The translations under genes were made by a program, and so were the position numbers. DNA of 64,000 nucleotides from Methylotenera sp. (GTDB taxonomy: Bacteria; Pseudomonadota; Gammaproteobacteria; Burkholderiales; Methylophilaceae). The notes beneath the pieces are model-generated. The model did no database searches. It saw only the letters and a program-made list of their open reading frames with translations, and had not been told where the DNA came from. The stretch covers positions 33,113 to 97,112 of the forward strand of contig JAHRYP010000005.1 of the NCBI GenBank assembly GCA_020622105.1, given 5' to 3'. This document shows, piece after piece, positions 54,526 through 63,764 of the stretch (its first letter is position 1; each line of letters starts with the position of its first letter).

Positions 54526-56442
54526 TTATGGCCGCTTTGTGTGGAAATGCAGCGGCTGCGGTTGCGCCAGTTGCAACACCGGCTTGCGTATCTTGCCCAT
54601 TACATGCATTTCACAGGGTTTGCAGTCAAATTTTAGCGTGAAGCGGTCGTTGCCATTGATGAGTGTCATTGGCTCTGCGGTCACCGTACCTTGTACGCCG
54701 ATGACACCTTTTGCTTCTTTTGGGCACAAGCCATGGCTAAAGCGCAGGCAGTGCTTGGTAATCATAAGCGGTACTTCGTCCAGCTCTTTATTCGCTTCGT
54801 ATGCCGCTGCAATCAGCTTGACACCATGCTTCTGGTAAAAAGTGCGTGCCTTTTTGTTGTAAACGTTGGCGAGGTAAGTCAGCGTGTCTTCCGGGTAGAG
54901 TGCCGGTGGTTCAGTTGCGGCACGGCGCACGGGACGTTCGTAACCCATTACACGCGTTTCTGTCAGTTGCACCATAGCATCCCGGCGCAGGTTATTAATG
55001 ACTGAAGCCGGGATAAACCAGGGCTGGCTAATCTGCAATGTGATAGTTCTGGCAGTAAAATCAGTGCTACCAAGTTTGTTCAGATTTTCACGCAGGTTGC
55101 TTTCAGCTTTTTCCACATTCTGTGCGGCCTGTTTTTCAGTTTCACATATAGCCGTGGCGCTAAAATGGTCGTCATCGGTAACCGTCAGTGCAAAGCCATC
55201 AGCGGTTTCGTAAAATGTGATGTCTACCGGTATTTTGCGCTGGGCGGAGTCTTTTTCCAGCAGACGCATAAAAGCATGGTCGCGGTTTCTGAATACGGTC
55301 ATGCCGCGGCGCATGTCTTCGGGCATCTCATTTGGGTACAGGCGCTTGCCTTCTACCGTATTCACGCGCAGGCCAACCAGTTCTTTGTGCACATCAAAGA
55401 AGCACACGCCATCACCGTTATGCAGCTCGATATTGGTTTCCACTTCAAAGTAATCTGTGCCGACTTTGCTCACTTTGCCCAGCTCTTCGCCAGAAAATTT
55501 AGGCGTATCAAATGCACCGATATCTGCCTGACGACCATTAGCAAAGTAGTCTGTGGCACTGCGGTTAAAGGTTTTTTCCGGTTGTGGCGTGAAAGTGTAA
55601 GTGCAATTGCCGGATGACGATTTTACATACTCCGGCATGTCTTCCAGAATTTCATCCAGTAATAGACGATAGTGTGCAGTGGCATTTTTTACATAGGACA
55701 AATCTTTATAGCGGCCTTCAATTTTGAAGGAACTTACGCCGGCTTCAATCAGCGCGCGCAGGTTGGCACTCTGGTCATTGTCTTTCATAGACAGGAAATG
55801 CTTGTCTTTGCCGATGATGCGGCCTTTCTGGTCTTCGAGCGTAAATGGCAGGCGGCATTCCTGTGAGCATTCGCCGCGGTTGGCGCTACGTCCGGTGTGA
55901 GCATGGCTGATGTAACACTGCCCACTGAAGGCCACGCACAATGCGCCATGAATGAAGTACTCAAGGTTGCAGCTGGTCGCATCGGCAATCTTTTTAACCG
56001 TGTTCAAATCCAGTTCACGTGCTAGTACCAGCTGTGAGAATCCGACCTGATCCAGAAATGCAGCTTTTTCAACCGTGCGAATGTCGGTTTGTGTGCTGGC
56101 GTGCAATTGGATTGGCGGTAAATCCAGTTCCAGCAGCCCCATATCCTGAATAATCAGTGCATCGGTACCAATGTCATAGAGCTGATACACCAGTTCGCGC
56201 GCATCTTCCAGTTCGTTATCATGAAAAATGGTATTGAGCGCTACAAAGACTTCTGCACGATAGCGATGTGCATGTTTTACCAGACGCTCAATATCCGCCA
56301 CTGTGTTGGGTGCTTTTGCACGTGCGCCGAACGCCGGGCCGCCGATATACACAGCATCTGCACCGTGATTGATGGCTTCGATGCCAAAATCAGCATTTTT
56401 TGCGGGTGCGAGGAGTTCAAGGTGACGGCGAGTTTTTTGCAT
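54526..56442 (-). CDS. rlhA: U32 family protein, RlhA-like (23S rRNA 5-hydroxycytidine synthesis)
   Basis: A 638-residue protein of the peptidase U32 family. It has LELLAPAKNADFGIEAINHG (about 8-27), GADAVYIGGPAFGAR, and the Cys signature ALCVAFSGQCYISHAHTGRS followed by NRGECSQECRLPF (about 165-198), which would bind an iron-sulfur cluster. A long C-terminal extension carries TKHCLRFSHGLCPKEAKG and FKLDFDCKPCEM-like FDCKPCEMHVMGK. Length matches E. coli RlhA (YdcP, about 650 aa), which hydroxylates C2501 of 23S rRNA with prephenate, and is longer than TrhP (YegQ, 453 aa). So RlhA is more likely. Confidence 0.85.
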   Translation of the reverse strand: MQKTRRHLELLAPAKNADFGIEAINHGADAVYIGGPAFGARAKAPNTVADIERLVKHAHRYRAEVFVALNTIFHDNELEDARELVYQLYDIGTDALIIQDMGLLELDLPPIQLHASTQTDIRTVEKAAFLDQVGFSQLVLARELDLNTVKKIADATSCNLEYFIHGALCVAFSGQCYISHAHTGRSANRGECSQECRLPFTLEDQKGRIIGKDKHFLSMKDNDQSANLRALIEAGVSSFKIEGRYKDLSYVKNATAHYRLLLDEILEDMPEYVKSSSGNCTYTFTPQPEKTFNRSATDYFANGRQADIGAFDTPKFSGEELGKVSKVGTDYFEVETNIELHNGDGVCFFDVHKELVGLRVNTVEGKRLYPNEMPEDMRRGMTVFRNRDHAFMRLLEKDSAQRKIPVDITFYETADGFALTVTDDDHFSATAICETEKQAAQNVEKAESNLRENLNKLGSTDFTARTITLQISQPWFIPASVINNLRRDAMVQLTETRVMGYERPVRRAATEPPALYPEDTLTYLANVYNKKARTFYQKHGVKLIAAAYEANKELDEVPLMITKHCLRFSHGLCPKEAKGVIGVQGTVTAEPMTLINGNDRFTLKFDCKPCEMHVMGKIRKPVLQLAQPQPLHFHTKRP

Positions 56443-56526
56443 GAGGATCTAGCGCAGAAATATCGTGAGATTGAATTTTAGACTAAACAAGGGCTTATGA
56501 CGATATTTGATTTAATGAGTAGTTAG

Positions 56527-56671
56527 GGAAACATGGATTTAAGTTGCCGAGCGAGATAAAGTGCATGGCGCACGGAACGCAGAAACCGAGATAGTATGCC
56601 GTATACAGCGAGGTTACGAGTACCGCGCAACGCAGCAATTTGCTCGCGTAGGTACTTAATTCCGTGTTTAC
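56527..56671. repeat. Dispersed MITE-like element, copy C (145 bp)
   Basis: Terminal inverted repeats are GGAAACATGGATTTAAGT (56527-56544) and ACTTAATTCCGTGTTTAC (56654-56671), 15 of 18 complementary. The interior shares GGCGCACGGAACGCAGAAAC, GAGATAGTATG and ACAGCGAGGTTACGAGTAC-like blocks with copy B and, in reverse, with copy A. It lies between the rlhA-like and bioA genes, in the upstream region of bioA. Confidence 0.8.
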
Positions 56672-56695
56672 TTAAAAACATCGTACAATTCAGCC

Positions 56696-58000
56696 ATGAA
56701 TAATCAAGACCTTTTAAGCCGCAGTCTGCAGTCAGTCTGGCATCCATGCACGCAGATGAAGCAGCATGAAGTTTATCCATTAATCCCGATTCAGCGCGGT
56801 GAAGGGGTCTGGCTTTATGATGCGGATGGCAAAAAATACCTGGATGCTGTGAGTTCTTGGTGGGTAAATCTGTTCGGGCACAATAATCCGCGTATAAAAG
56901 ATGCTATAAAACATCAGCTGGATACATTAGAGCATGTAATGCTGGCTGGCTTTACGCATGAACCAGTGGTGGCCTTATCGGAACAGCTGGCAAAGCTTAC
57001 TGGTTTGGGGCATGCATTTTATGGCTCGGATGGCGCAAGCGCCACCGAGATCGCGCTCAAAATGAGTTTTCATTACTGGCGCAATATTGGCAAAACCGGA
57101 AAAACCAGATTTATCAGTTTGCAGAACAGCTACCACGGCGAGACCATGGGTTCACTGGGGGTGACCGATGTGGCGATTTTTAAAGATACTTATGCACCTT
57201 TATTGATACAGTCAGCGCAGGTGCCAAGCCCTGACTTCAGGCTGGCACAGGCGGGTGAAAGTGCAGAGGATTTTGCACTGCGCTCTGCCGCACAGCTTGA
57301 GATGTATCTTGCAGAACATCATGCCGAACTGGCCGCATTCATCATCGAGCCATTGGTGCAGTGCGCGGCTGGCATGGGCATGTATCACCCTGTATATTTA
57401 AGCAAAGTACGCGAGATATGTACGAAATATGAAGTGCATCTGATTGCAGACGAAATTGCGGTGGGCTTTGGCCGCACCGGTACTATGTTTGCGTGTGAGC
57501 AGGGGAATATTAAGCCTGATTTTATCTGCTTATCTAAAGGCATTACCGGCGGCTATCTACCGTTATCAGCAGTGCTCACTACCGATGAAATTTATCAGGC
57601 GTTTTATCATGACTCTACTGTGAGGGGCTTTTTGCATAGCCATAGCTACACCGGTAACCCGCTGGCATGCAGTGCTGCAGTGGCTACATTGGCGATATTT
57701 GCAGCGGATGATGTGGTAGAGAAAAACAAAGCGAAATCAGCCGCTATTGTAGAGAAAATGCAAGTACTTACTGACTTGCCAATCCAGCATCTTCGACATC
57801 AAGGCATGATATTCGCATTTGATGTACTGACGCAGAATGCGCGGTTCTCAAGGCAGAGTTACCAGGCTGGTGTTGAGCAGGGGTTGTTGTTGCGACCTAT
57901 AGGTAACACCGTATATTTTATGCCACCATATACTATAACCGAACCTGAAATTGACTTTATGATCAGCGCTACGCAGCGTGTGGTGAAAGCAGCATTATGA
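56696..58000 (+). CDS. bioA: Adenosylmethionine-8-amino-7-oxononanoate aminotransferase
   Basis: A 434-residue class III aminotransferase of biotin synthesis that uses S-adenosylmethionine as amino donor. It starts with SVWHPCTQMKQHEVYPLIPI (about 14-33), has AVSSWWVNLFGHNNPRI, FYGSDGASATEIALKM, QNSYHGETMGSLGVTD, DEIAVGFGRTGTMFACEQ and the PLP Lys in FICLSKGITGGYLPLSAV. The SSWWV and Tyr-HGET motifs distinguish BioA from acetylornithine enzymes. The stop overlaps the dacB start by four bases (ATGA). Confidence 0.96.
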   Translation: MNNQDLLSRSLQSVWHPCTQMKQHEVYPLIPIQRGEGVWLYDADGKKYLDAVSSWWVNLFGHNNPRIKDAIKHQLDTLEHVMLAGFTHEPVVALSEQLAKLTGLGHAFYGSDGASATEIALKMSFHYWRNIGKTGKTRFISLQNSYHGETMGSLGVTDVAIFKDTYAPLLIQSAQVPSPDFRLAQAGESAEDFALRSAAQLEMYLAEHHAELAAFIIEPLVQCAAGMGMYHPVYLSKVREICTKYEVHLIADEIAVGFGRTGTMFACEQGNIKPDFICLSKGITGGYLPLSAVLTTDEIYQAFYHDSTVRGFLHSHSYTGNPLACSAAVATLAIFAADDVVEKNKAKSAAIVEKMQVLTDLPIQHLRHQGMIFAFDVLTQNARFSRQSYQAGVEQGLLLRPIGNTVYFMPPYTITEPEIDFMISATQRVVKAAL

Positions 58001-59397
58001 TGCGCCTGATGGGGTTTTTAATTACCTTGTTAGTAAGCTTTAGTGCACAGGCGGAATTGCCGGTGAGTGTTGCAGAGGCATTGAAAAAAGCCGGTATACC
58101 GCAGCAGAATGTGGCAGTGTATGTTCGCGCTGTTGAAAGTGATAGCCCGATTCTGAGCCAGAATGCAGAGCGCGCTATGAATCCGGCATCGGTAATGAAG
58201 ATGGTGACTACCAACGCCGCACTCGATTTGCTTACGCCGGCCTACCGCTGGAAAACCGAGATTTATCGTGATGGTAATCTGGCTAACTGGCAGTTGCAGG
58301 GTAATTTGATTATCAAAGGCTATGGTGACCCCAGCTTTAAGGCACAGGATTTCTGGCGGCTCCTTATCAGTCTACGGCAGGCCGGTGTTAAAAAGATCAG
58401 TGGCGATCTGATTATAGATAAAACTTACTTTGCTGCCGCTGCAACCGGCGAGAGTTTTGATAGTGAAAAATGGCGCGCTTACAATGCGCTCCCAAGCGCT
58501 TTTCTTGTGAATGGCCGTAATACAAGTTTCAAATTCAGCGCCGCAGATGATGCTGTGAATATCACGCAGGAGTTTGAATTGCCGGAAGTGGTGATTGTGA
58601 ATAAGTTAAAACGGACAACTGGCACCTGCGGCGACTGGCGCAGCCGCATGACTTATGATGTGCAGTCAGCTGAAGATAAAGCGGTGGTCACATTCAGCGG
58701 CAGTTATGGCACAGATTGTGGTGAGCGCTTTTTGGAACTGAGTTTGTTTGAGGACGAGAAATACGCGTTTTTTACATTCAGAAAACTGTGGCGTGAACTG
58801 GGTGGCGAATTCAATGGCACAATAAAACTTCAGGAAACGCCGCCGACTGCAGTGAAAGTGCTGGAGCAATCATCGGAACCATTGGGCAGCATTGTGCGCG
58901 ATATCAATAAATGGAGTAACAACGTGATGGCGCGTCAGTTATTACTGACGATAGCCGCTGAAAAAGTGGGTGGGCCTGCAACGGAAGCCAAAGGTATCAG
59001 TGCTACTCAGGCATGGCTAGCTGCCAAAGGGCTTAAATCCAGTGAACTGGTCATTGAAAACGGTTCAGGTTTATCACGGGTCGAAAGAATCAGCGCTGAA
59101 CTTCTGGGTCAATTGCTGGTAAGTGCATATAACAGCCCGGTGATGCCGGAAATGATGGCTTCACTACCTATACTCTCGGTAGATGGGACCATTCAGCAGC
59201 GTATGAAAGACAGTCTATCCAATGGCCGGGCACATTTAAAAACAGGCTCCATTAATGGTGTTAGCGCGATTGCAGGTTATGTACTGGATGCCAACAGTCA
59301 CCGTCATGTATTGGTGATGCTCGTAAATCATGCCAGAGCGGGCGCCAGTAAAGCCGCGCAGGACGCCTTGATTGAATGGGTGCATCAGCAGCCTTAG
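57997..59397 (+). CDS. dacB: D-alanyl-D-alanine carboxypeptidase/endopeptidase (PBP4, DacB)
   Basis: A 466-residue periplasmic class C penicillin-binding protein of family S13. A signal peptide ends near residue 19 (SFSAQA). The three active-site motifs are NPASVMKMV (S65-x-x-K68), SNN in INKWSNNVMARQ (about 308) and KTG in HLKTGSINGVSAIAGY (about 412). It trims or cuts peptidoglycan cross-links. The ATGA overlap with bioA suggests translational coupling of two functionally unrelated genes. Confidence 0.95.
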   Translation: MMRLMGFLITLLVSFSAQAELPVSVAEALKKAGIPQQNVAVYVRAVESDSPILSQNAERAMNPASVMKMVTTNAALDLLTPAYRWKTEIYRDGNLANWQLQGNLIIKGYGDPSFKAQDFWRLLISLRQAGVKKISGDLIIDKTYFAAAATGESFDSEKWRAYNALPSAFLVNGRNTSFKFSAADDAVNITQEFELPEVVIVNKLKRTTGTCGDWRSRMTYDVQSAEDKAVVTFSGSYGTDCGERFLELSLFEDEKYAFFTFRKLWRELGGEFNGTIKLQETPPTAVKVLEQSSEPLGSIVRDINKWSNNVMARQLLLTIAAEKVGGPATEAKGISATQAWLAAKGLKSSELVIENGSGLSRVERISAELLGQLLVSAYNSPVMPEMMASLPILSVDGTIQQRMKDSLSNGRAHLKTGSINGVSAIAGYVLDANSHRHVLVMLVNHARAGASKAAQDALIEWVHQQP

Positions 59398-59401
59398 AAA
59401 A

Positions 59402-59545
59402 ACTTAACTTTCAGGCGCATTAATGCGTTGTGACTATATTCAAATGGACTCGCAACCTCGTTGTATAACGCATGCTTTAGTTTAGGCCGCTACGCTTGAC
59501 CTATTCGCGCAGGTGCTTGGTAGGAGGCGCTTTAAGGGGATGCCA
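59402..59545. repeat. Degenerate copy of the dispersed element, copy D
   Basis: GCGTTGTGACTATATTCAAA-like sequence, TGGACTCGCAACCTCGTTGT and GGCCGCTACGCTTGACC are close matches to blocks of copy A (27410-27510). Terminal inverted repeats were not found, so the boundaries are approximate and this copy is probably a decayed remnant. It lies between dacB and the FKBP lipoprotein gene. Confidence 0.65.
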
Positions 59546-59654
59546 GTGTTTTGTATTCTGAAAAATAAGATTTCAAAGTATATGACGTGTCATTAGCCTG
59601 TGTTTTTACAGTATGATTACGTCTTACTTTTAAATGGTATATTTAGGGTTAAAC

Positions 59655-60128
59655 ATGAAATTATTCAATACATTATTAGCAGGTCTTTGTTTGTTGGGTT
59701 TAGGCGCATGTCAGGCTGAATCAGATCCCGCGAACGCAGAAAACACCACGGCAAAGGAAACAGTAAAAATGGCTGAAAACATTACAGAATTACAGAAAAT
59801 TGACACGCAGGTAGGCACCGGCCGCGAAGCGGAACCTGGTTTTAACGTCACCGTACATTACACTGGCTGGCTATATGATCCAGCAGCTAAAGATGGTAAA
59901 GGCAAAAAGTTTGATAGCAGTCTGGATCGCGGTCAGCCATTCAATTTCTTCTTGGGCGGCGGCCAGGTTATTCAGGGGTGGGATGAAGGCTTCGCCGGTA
60001 TGAAAATTGGCGGCAAACGTACATTGATCATTCCATCAGAAATGGGTTACGGAGCGCGCGGTGCAGGTGGTGCGATTCCTCCTAATGCTAACCTGATTTT
60101 TGATGTTGAGCTGTTAGCAGTTAAATAA
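59655..60128 (+). CDS. Lipoprotein FKBP-type peptidyl-prolyl isomerase
   Basis: A 157-residue protein starting MKLFNTLLAGLCLLGLGACQ, with the lipobox LGLGAC (Cys about 19), so it is likely lipid-anchored in the envelope. The FKBP domain (about 45-157) has VTVHYTGWLYDPAAKDGKGK, KFDSSLDRGQPFNFFLGGGQ, VIQGWDEGFAGMKIGGKRTL and the C-terminal GGAIPPNANLIFDVELL. I moved the start from an ATG 21 bases upstream because the signal sequence begins here. Together with the one at 49209 it gives the organism two FKBPs in this window. Confidence 0.92.
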   Translation: MKLFNTLLAGLCLLGLGACQAESDPANAENTTAKETVKMAENITELQKIDTQVGTGREAEPGFNVTVHYTGWLYDPAAKDGKGKKFDSSLDRGQPFNFFLGGGQVIQGWDEGFAGMKIGGKRTLIIPSEMGYGARGAGGAIPPNANLIFDVELLAVK

Positions 60129-60164
60129 AAACGTAGCTTTGATTATCACGCGGGGATGTCATGC

Positions 60165-60232
60165 GGCGTTGCTCGCAAAAATAAGGCCTTCCATACCATT
60201 TGTATGCTACGGCCTTATTTTTTGCTGACGCC
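60165..60232. repeat. Palindromic intergenic repeat downstream of the FKBP lipoprotein gene
   Basis: Arms around GCAAAAATAAGGCC and GGCCTTATTTTTTGC pair, with GCGTT and GACGC at the outer ends and ATAC/GTAT near the apex. It serves as a terminator-like hairpin for the upstream gene. Its layout (CGTTG near one end, GCCTTGCCTGA near the other) recalls the repeat at 49979-50065. Confidence 0.7.
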
Positions 60233-60274
60233 TTGCCTGATAACAAAATCTACATTTTTTAGGAGTTTATAATT

Positions 60275-60703
60275 ATGCACGTTAGAGTTAAATGGATTGA
60301 TGGTGTTAGTTTTGTCGGAGAATCTGAAACCGGCCATGCAGTAGTGATGGATGGCGCACCTGAGAACGGTGGTCGTAATATCGGCATGCGTCCGATGGAA
60401 ATGTTGTTAATAGGCATGGGCGGCTGTACCTCATTTGATGTAGTGGCCATACTTAAAAAAGCACGTCAGCCTATCGTGGATTGCGTGGCTGAAATTGAAG
60501 CCGAGCGTGCTGATGAAATACCAAAAGTATTCACCAAGATTCATGTGCACTTTGTCGTGACAGGCGATAATTTGAATCCAGCTCAGGTAGAGCGCGCGGT
60601 TAAGTTGTCTGCTGAGAAATATTGCTCAGCTTCGATTATGTTGAGTAAGAGCGTAGAAATTACGCATGATTTTGAAATAAAACCACTGACTTTTGAAGCT
60701 TAA
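60275..60703 (+). CDS. OsmC family protein
   Basis: A 142-residue OsmC/YhfA-fold protein with the two redox Cys environments: GMGGCTSFDVVAILKK (Cys about 50) and AEKYCSASIMLSKSVEIT (Cys about 110). Relatives detoxify organic hydroperoxides, but the YhfA branch, which this length and sequence resemble, has no confirmed activity. A ribosome binding site (TTAGGAGTTT) precedes the start. Confidence 0.88.
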   Translation: MHVRVKWIDGVSFVGESETGHAVVMDGAPENGGRNIGMRPMEMLLIGMGGCTSFDVVAILKKARQPIVDCVAEIEAERADEIPKVFTKIHVHFVVTGDNLNPAQVERAVKLSAEKYCSASIMLSKSVEITHDFEIKPLTFEA

Positions 60704-60788
60704 GTAGCCTCGATATCACGCTCAAACTAGCTGTAAATCAAGGTCGATTTCACTGGTTTGAGGTGAGTTTTTGCTAATTTCCTACAAA

Positions 60789-61112
60789 TTACGCATCAGA
60801 CTCAATGACTTTTACGGCCAATGGCTGTTCATCTTCCAGTATGTTTAATAAACGGTCTACGTTAGGGTGTTTGCCCGGACAGTTCTCGGCGTCTTCGGTA
60901 TGTTCTGCATAAAGGCTTAACCCTTCTACGGCTGCATCCATGGAAATTTCCCCATACATACGTGCCAAGTGGTTATAGACTTTTAATGAACCCAGGCTGC
61001 CGGGTTTATTTTCAATTACACCTGCGGAACTGCCATCCTGGTTGTAAAGCTCAATGCGCTGTACATGGGAAGCGTCGTCGAGTGTAAGTAAAACGTCGCT
61101 AAATTTTTGCAT
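60789..61112 (-). CDS. DUF2322 family protein
   Basis: A 107-residue soluble acidic protein. The core VIENKPGSLGSLKVYNHLAR (about 32-51) and LSLYAEHTEDAENCPGKHPN (about 66-85) followed by VDRLLNIL fit DUF2322, a family I associate mainly with betaproteobacteria. Function unknown. It lies 63 bases downstream of coq7's region on the other side, transcribed in the same direction as coq7. Confidence 0.7.
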   Translation of the reverse strand: MQKFSDVLLTLDDASHVQRIELYNQDGSSAGVIENKPGSLGSLKVYNHLARMYGEISMDAAVEGLSLYAEHTEDAENCPGKHPNVDRLLNILEDEQPLAVKVIESDA

Positions 61113-61175
61113 TCGAGAAATACCTCTTTAGTTATTTAGGCGTATTTAAGTATGCGCCTTAGTCATATGAATTTA

Positions 61176-61808
61176 TTAAAAATGGTAAGTAGAAGCTGTC
61201 ATGAATTTAGACATTTGCTTCATGCAAAACTTAACCGGTGCAGGCAATTGTGCAGCACCATGCAGTTTTGCATCATTGGCATGTTTGGCTTCATCTACGC
61301 GCATTTGTTCCACAATTTTGCGAGATTTTTCATCAGCTTCAGGCAGTTGAGTAAGGTGGCTGCTTAAGTGCTCGCCTACCTGATGCTCGGTTTCTTCCAG
61401 AAATCCCAGACTCCATTTGTCACCAAGTGCCCCGGCAGCTGCGCCGATAGCAAAAGAGCCGGCATAAAATAATGGATTCAATATGCTGGTGCGTCCGCCC
61501 AGTTGCTGTATACGTGTTTCACACCATGCAAGATGTTCTGTTTCTTCGCGGGCAGCCTGCTGCATGGTCTTGCTGGTTGCTGCATTGCGCGCCGTAATCG
61601 CTTGACCGCTGTATAAGGCCTGCGCACAGACTTCGCCGGTATGATTGATACGCATCAGTGCACTGGCATGTTTTTTTTCTGCATCTGTTAATTTGACATC
61701 AGCCACATCCTCATCCGGATGTGCGCGCTGACTATGTGGTTTAGCAAGCAGGGTGCGCAAGCCAGTATCGAACTCACTTATTAACTTGTCTACAATTGAA
61801 TGTCTCAT
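61176..61808 (-). CDS. coq7: Demethoxyubiquinone hydroxylase Coq7
   Basis: A 210-residue di-iron enzyme that hydroxylates the ring in ubiquinone synthesis. The di-iron ligands are visible as [16 protein letters not shown] (Glu about 59), [17 protein letters not shown] (Glu and His about 90-93) and the second half [16 protein letters not shown] and [16 protein letters not shown]. The N-terminal extension of about 45 residues is usual in betaproteobacteria. Confidence 0.94.
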   Translation of the reverse strand: MRHSIVDKLISEFDTGLRTLLAKPHSQRAHPDEDVADVKLTDAEKKHASALMRINHTGEVCAQALYSGQAITARNAATSKTMQQAAREETEHLAWCETRIQQLGGRTSILNPLFYAGSFAIGAAAGALGDKWSLGFLEETEHQVGEHLSSHLTQLPEADEKSRKIVEQMRVDEAKHANDAKLHGAAQLPAPVKFCMKQMSKFMTASTYHF

Positions 61809-61823
61809 GTTTGTATTCTACGC

Positions 61824-62046
61824 CTAAATTTTACCGGCGAATCCCATCTGTCCGGCAGTATTTTTGTCTGTGGCAATATCGCTTGCAACAGTGGTTTCAG
61901 TTTTAGCTGTTGTCTGTGTCACCGCTTCCATGTGATGAGTCTGTTTCAGAGCCGGTTTTTCTATAGTTTGGGCAGTGTGGCAGGCATAAGCCGCATGCTG
62001 CACAGAGGTCTACTTTAACAACCAGTAGCTTTGCAGATTTGCTCAT
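61824..62046 (-). pseudogene. Remnant of an Fe-S protein gene (4Fe-4S motif), truncated and frameshifted
   Basis: From the ATG at 62044-62046 a 47-residue frame reads [20 protein letters not shown], then [17 protein letters not shown], and stops at 61903. The motif C-x2-C-x2-C-x3-CP with Pro-x-Tyr-Arg-Lys-Thr is the start of larger (Fe-S)-binding proteins of the GlcF/LutA kind, where the next residues are usually SPRGR. Here that motif is degraded (SSHGSG), and a second frame (ending at 61824) continues with about 35 residues of [19 protein letters not shown] type. The rest of the expected protein (hundreds of residues) is missing. A small intact ferredoxin-like peptide is the alternative reading. 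Confidence 0.5.
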
Positions 62047-62104
62047 GACTTAATTATAAACGTTTTCAATTGGGCGCTTAATCAAAAGTAATGGTTCATA
62101 GATA

Positions 62105-62135
62105 TAAAAAAACCGCCTCAGCTTCAAGGCGGTTT
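62105..62135 (-). terminator. Intrinsic terminator of ctp
   Basis: AAACCGCCT (62110-62118) and AGGCGGTTT (62127-62135) pair around CAGCTTCA. On the minus strand the stem is followed by a run of seven T (62112-62106), right after the ctp stop codon. Confidence 0.88.
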
Positions 62136-62154
62136 AATTAAGCTGTAACAAATC

Positions 62155-63596
62155 TTAATTGGTTTTTGCAGCTTCAACTTTCGCTGGTGGCTCAGATTTT
62201 ACTGGTAAGCCTTTCAGCAAATTCATCGCCTGCGTGAATTGAATGTCATCTTTGCTCGCTGGCTCGATTGGTGCCGGTGGCTCAGCATATTTCTTCTCGT
62301 TGATTTTTTCTTTAGCAGATTCCTTGGCAGCATTAGTTGCAGCAGGTTTTGCTGGAGCAGCAGTCTTTTCATCTTTTGGATTCGATAAATGACGTGTCAA
62401 ATCAGCTTCATGGATAATTCCGGACTGGTCGGTACCATCTTCAACGATGTAATCCGGCACAATGCCTTTGGCCTGAATTGAACGGCCTTTAGGTGTGAAA
62501 TAGCGGGCCGTCGTCAGCTTGATCGCTGCACCGTTATTCATAGGCATAATGGTTTGCACAGAGCCTTTACCAAAACTTTGTGTTCCAATCACGGTTGCAC
62601 GTTTGTGGTCCTGCAATGCGCCTGCGACGATCTCAGAAGCCGATGCTGAACCACTGTTGATCAGAACAGCCATTGGTACTGTTTTCAGGTCAGCCGGCAA
62701 ATCGCGGATAAAGTCATTAGCAGCACCGCCACGCGCATAGTTCTCTGGAATTGCAGTCAGCTGCATTTTGGAATCTGGCGCACGACCTTCTGTATAAACC
62801 ACTAACTCACCTTTAGGCAGGAATGCGGCAGAAACGCCGACAGCGCCGTTGAGCAAACCACCCGGATCGTTACGTAAATCCAGAACAAAGCCTTTGAATG
62901 GACCTTTATTTTCGGCATGCAGCGTTTTGATGGCTTTTGCCAGGTCTTCAACGGTGCGTTCCTGAAATTGCGTGATTCTTACATAAGCATAGCCAGGTTC
63001 AGGCATTTTGTATTTCACGCTCTTGTTTTTAATCACATCGCGAGTCAGCGTGAACAATAACGGTTTAGTCTCGTTTTTACGCACTACGGTTAAAACGATC
63101 TGTGTGCCTGGCTTGCCGCGCATACGTTTTACCGCATCGTTCAAGTTCATGCCTTTTACCGGAGTTTCATCTAGTTTTATGATGAGGTCGCCGCTTTTTA
63201 AGCCTGCTGCATAAGCCGGTGAGTCTTCAATCGGAGAAACAACTTTAACCAGGCGTCTTCATACCGACTTCAATGCCTAGTCCACCAATCGCCTTGGTCG
63301 CAGTTTGCATATCTTTGAATGCATCCGGGTCAAGGTAGGTAGAGGCGGGTGAGTCCGGTCAGCATGCCGCTGATCGCTTCTGAAATCAGCTTTTTGTCTT
63401 CAACAGTTTCAACATAGTCGCTTTTGATTTTTCCGAATACTTCAGCAAATGCACGCAGATCATCCAGCGGCAGCTGAGGCTTTACCATTTTCTCTGCGAC
63501 TGCAGAATAGGTCAGGCTCAACATAAGGCCCAGCACAAGGCCTGAGCCCACAAGCCCTATTTTGTTAAAACGGTGATGTTTATTTTGTACTTGCAT
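62155..63596 (-). pseudogene. ctpA: S41 family C-terminal processing peptidase gene with multiple frameshifts as sequenced
   Basis: The region encodes a tail-specific periplasmic protease of the CtpA/Prc family in three frames. The first (from 63596) has an N-terminal signal/anchor helix and ends ...SGMLTGLTRLYLP at 63330. A middle frame reads YLDPDAFKDMQTATKAIGGL and IEVGM. The third has VKVVSPIEDSPAYAAGLKSG, the PDZ domain, and the protease domain with FVLDLRNDPGGLLNGAV and INSGSASASEIVAGAL (catalytic Ser) and GTQSFGKGSVQT (catalytic Lys), ending with a Pro/Ala/Lys-rich tail. Restoring four single bases (two near 63340-63350, two near 63252-63260) gives one continuous protein of about 480 residues. 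This looks more like sequence error than decay, since all catalytic residues are intact. Confidence 0.85.
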
Positions 63597-63764
63597 GTAT
63601 TATTGTTCCCAACAAATGAAGCTGTATTCAGTCTGAAAGTGAGTTAATTAAACGTTTTGCGCCTAACAGATTCTAAGAGTTTCAAATATATGATTAGTTT
63701 CAGGATAGATTGAATATATTATTCGAGTAATGCATATTAAACTATATCAGTCAGGACATACAAA

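Noticed and set aside
61800-62018. A 72-codon plus-strand frame opposite the Fe-S remnant
   Set aside because: It is antisense to a frame with a perfect 4Fe-4S motif and shows no domain of its own.
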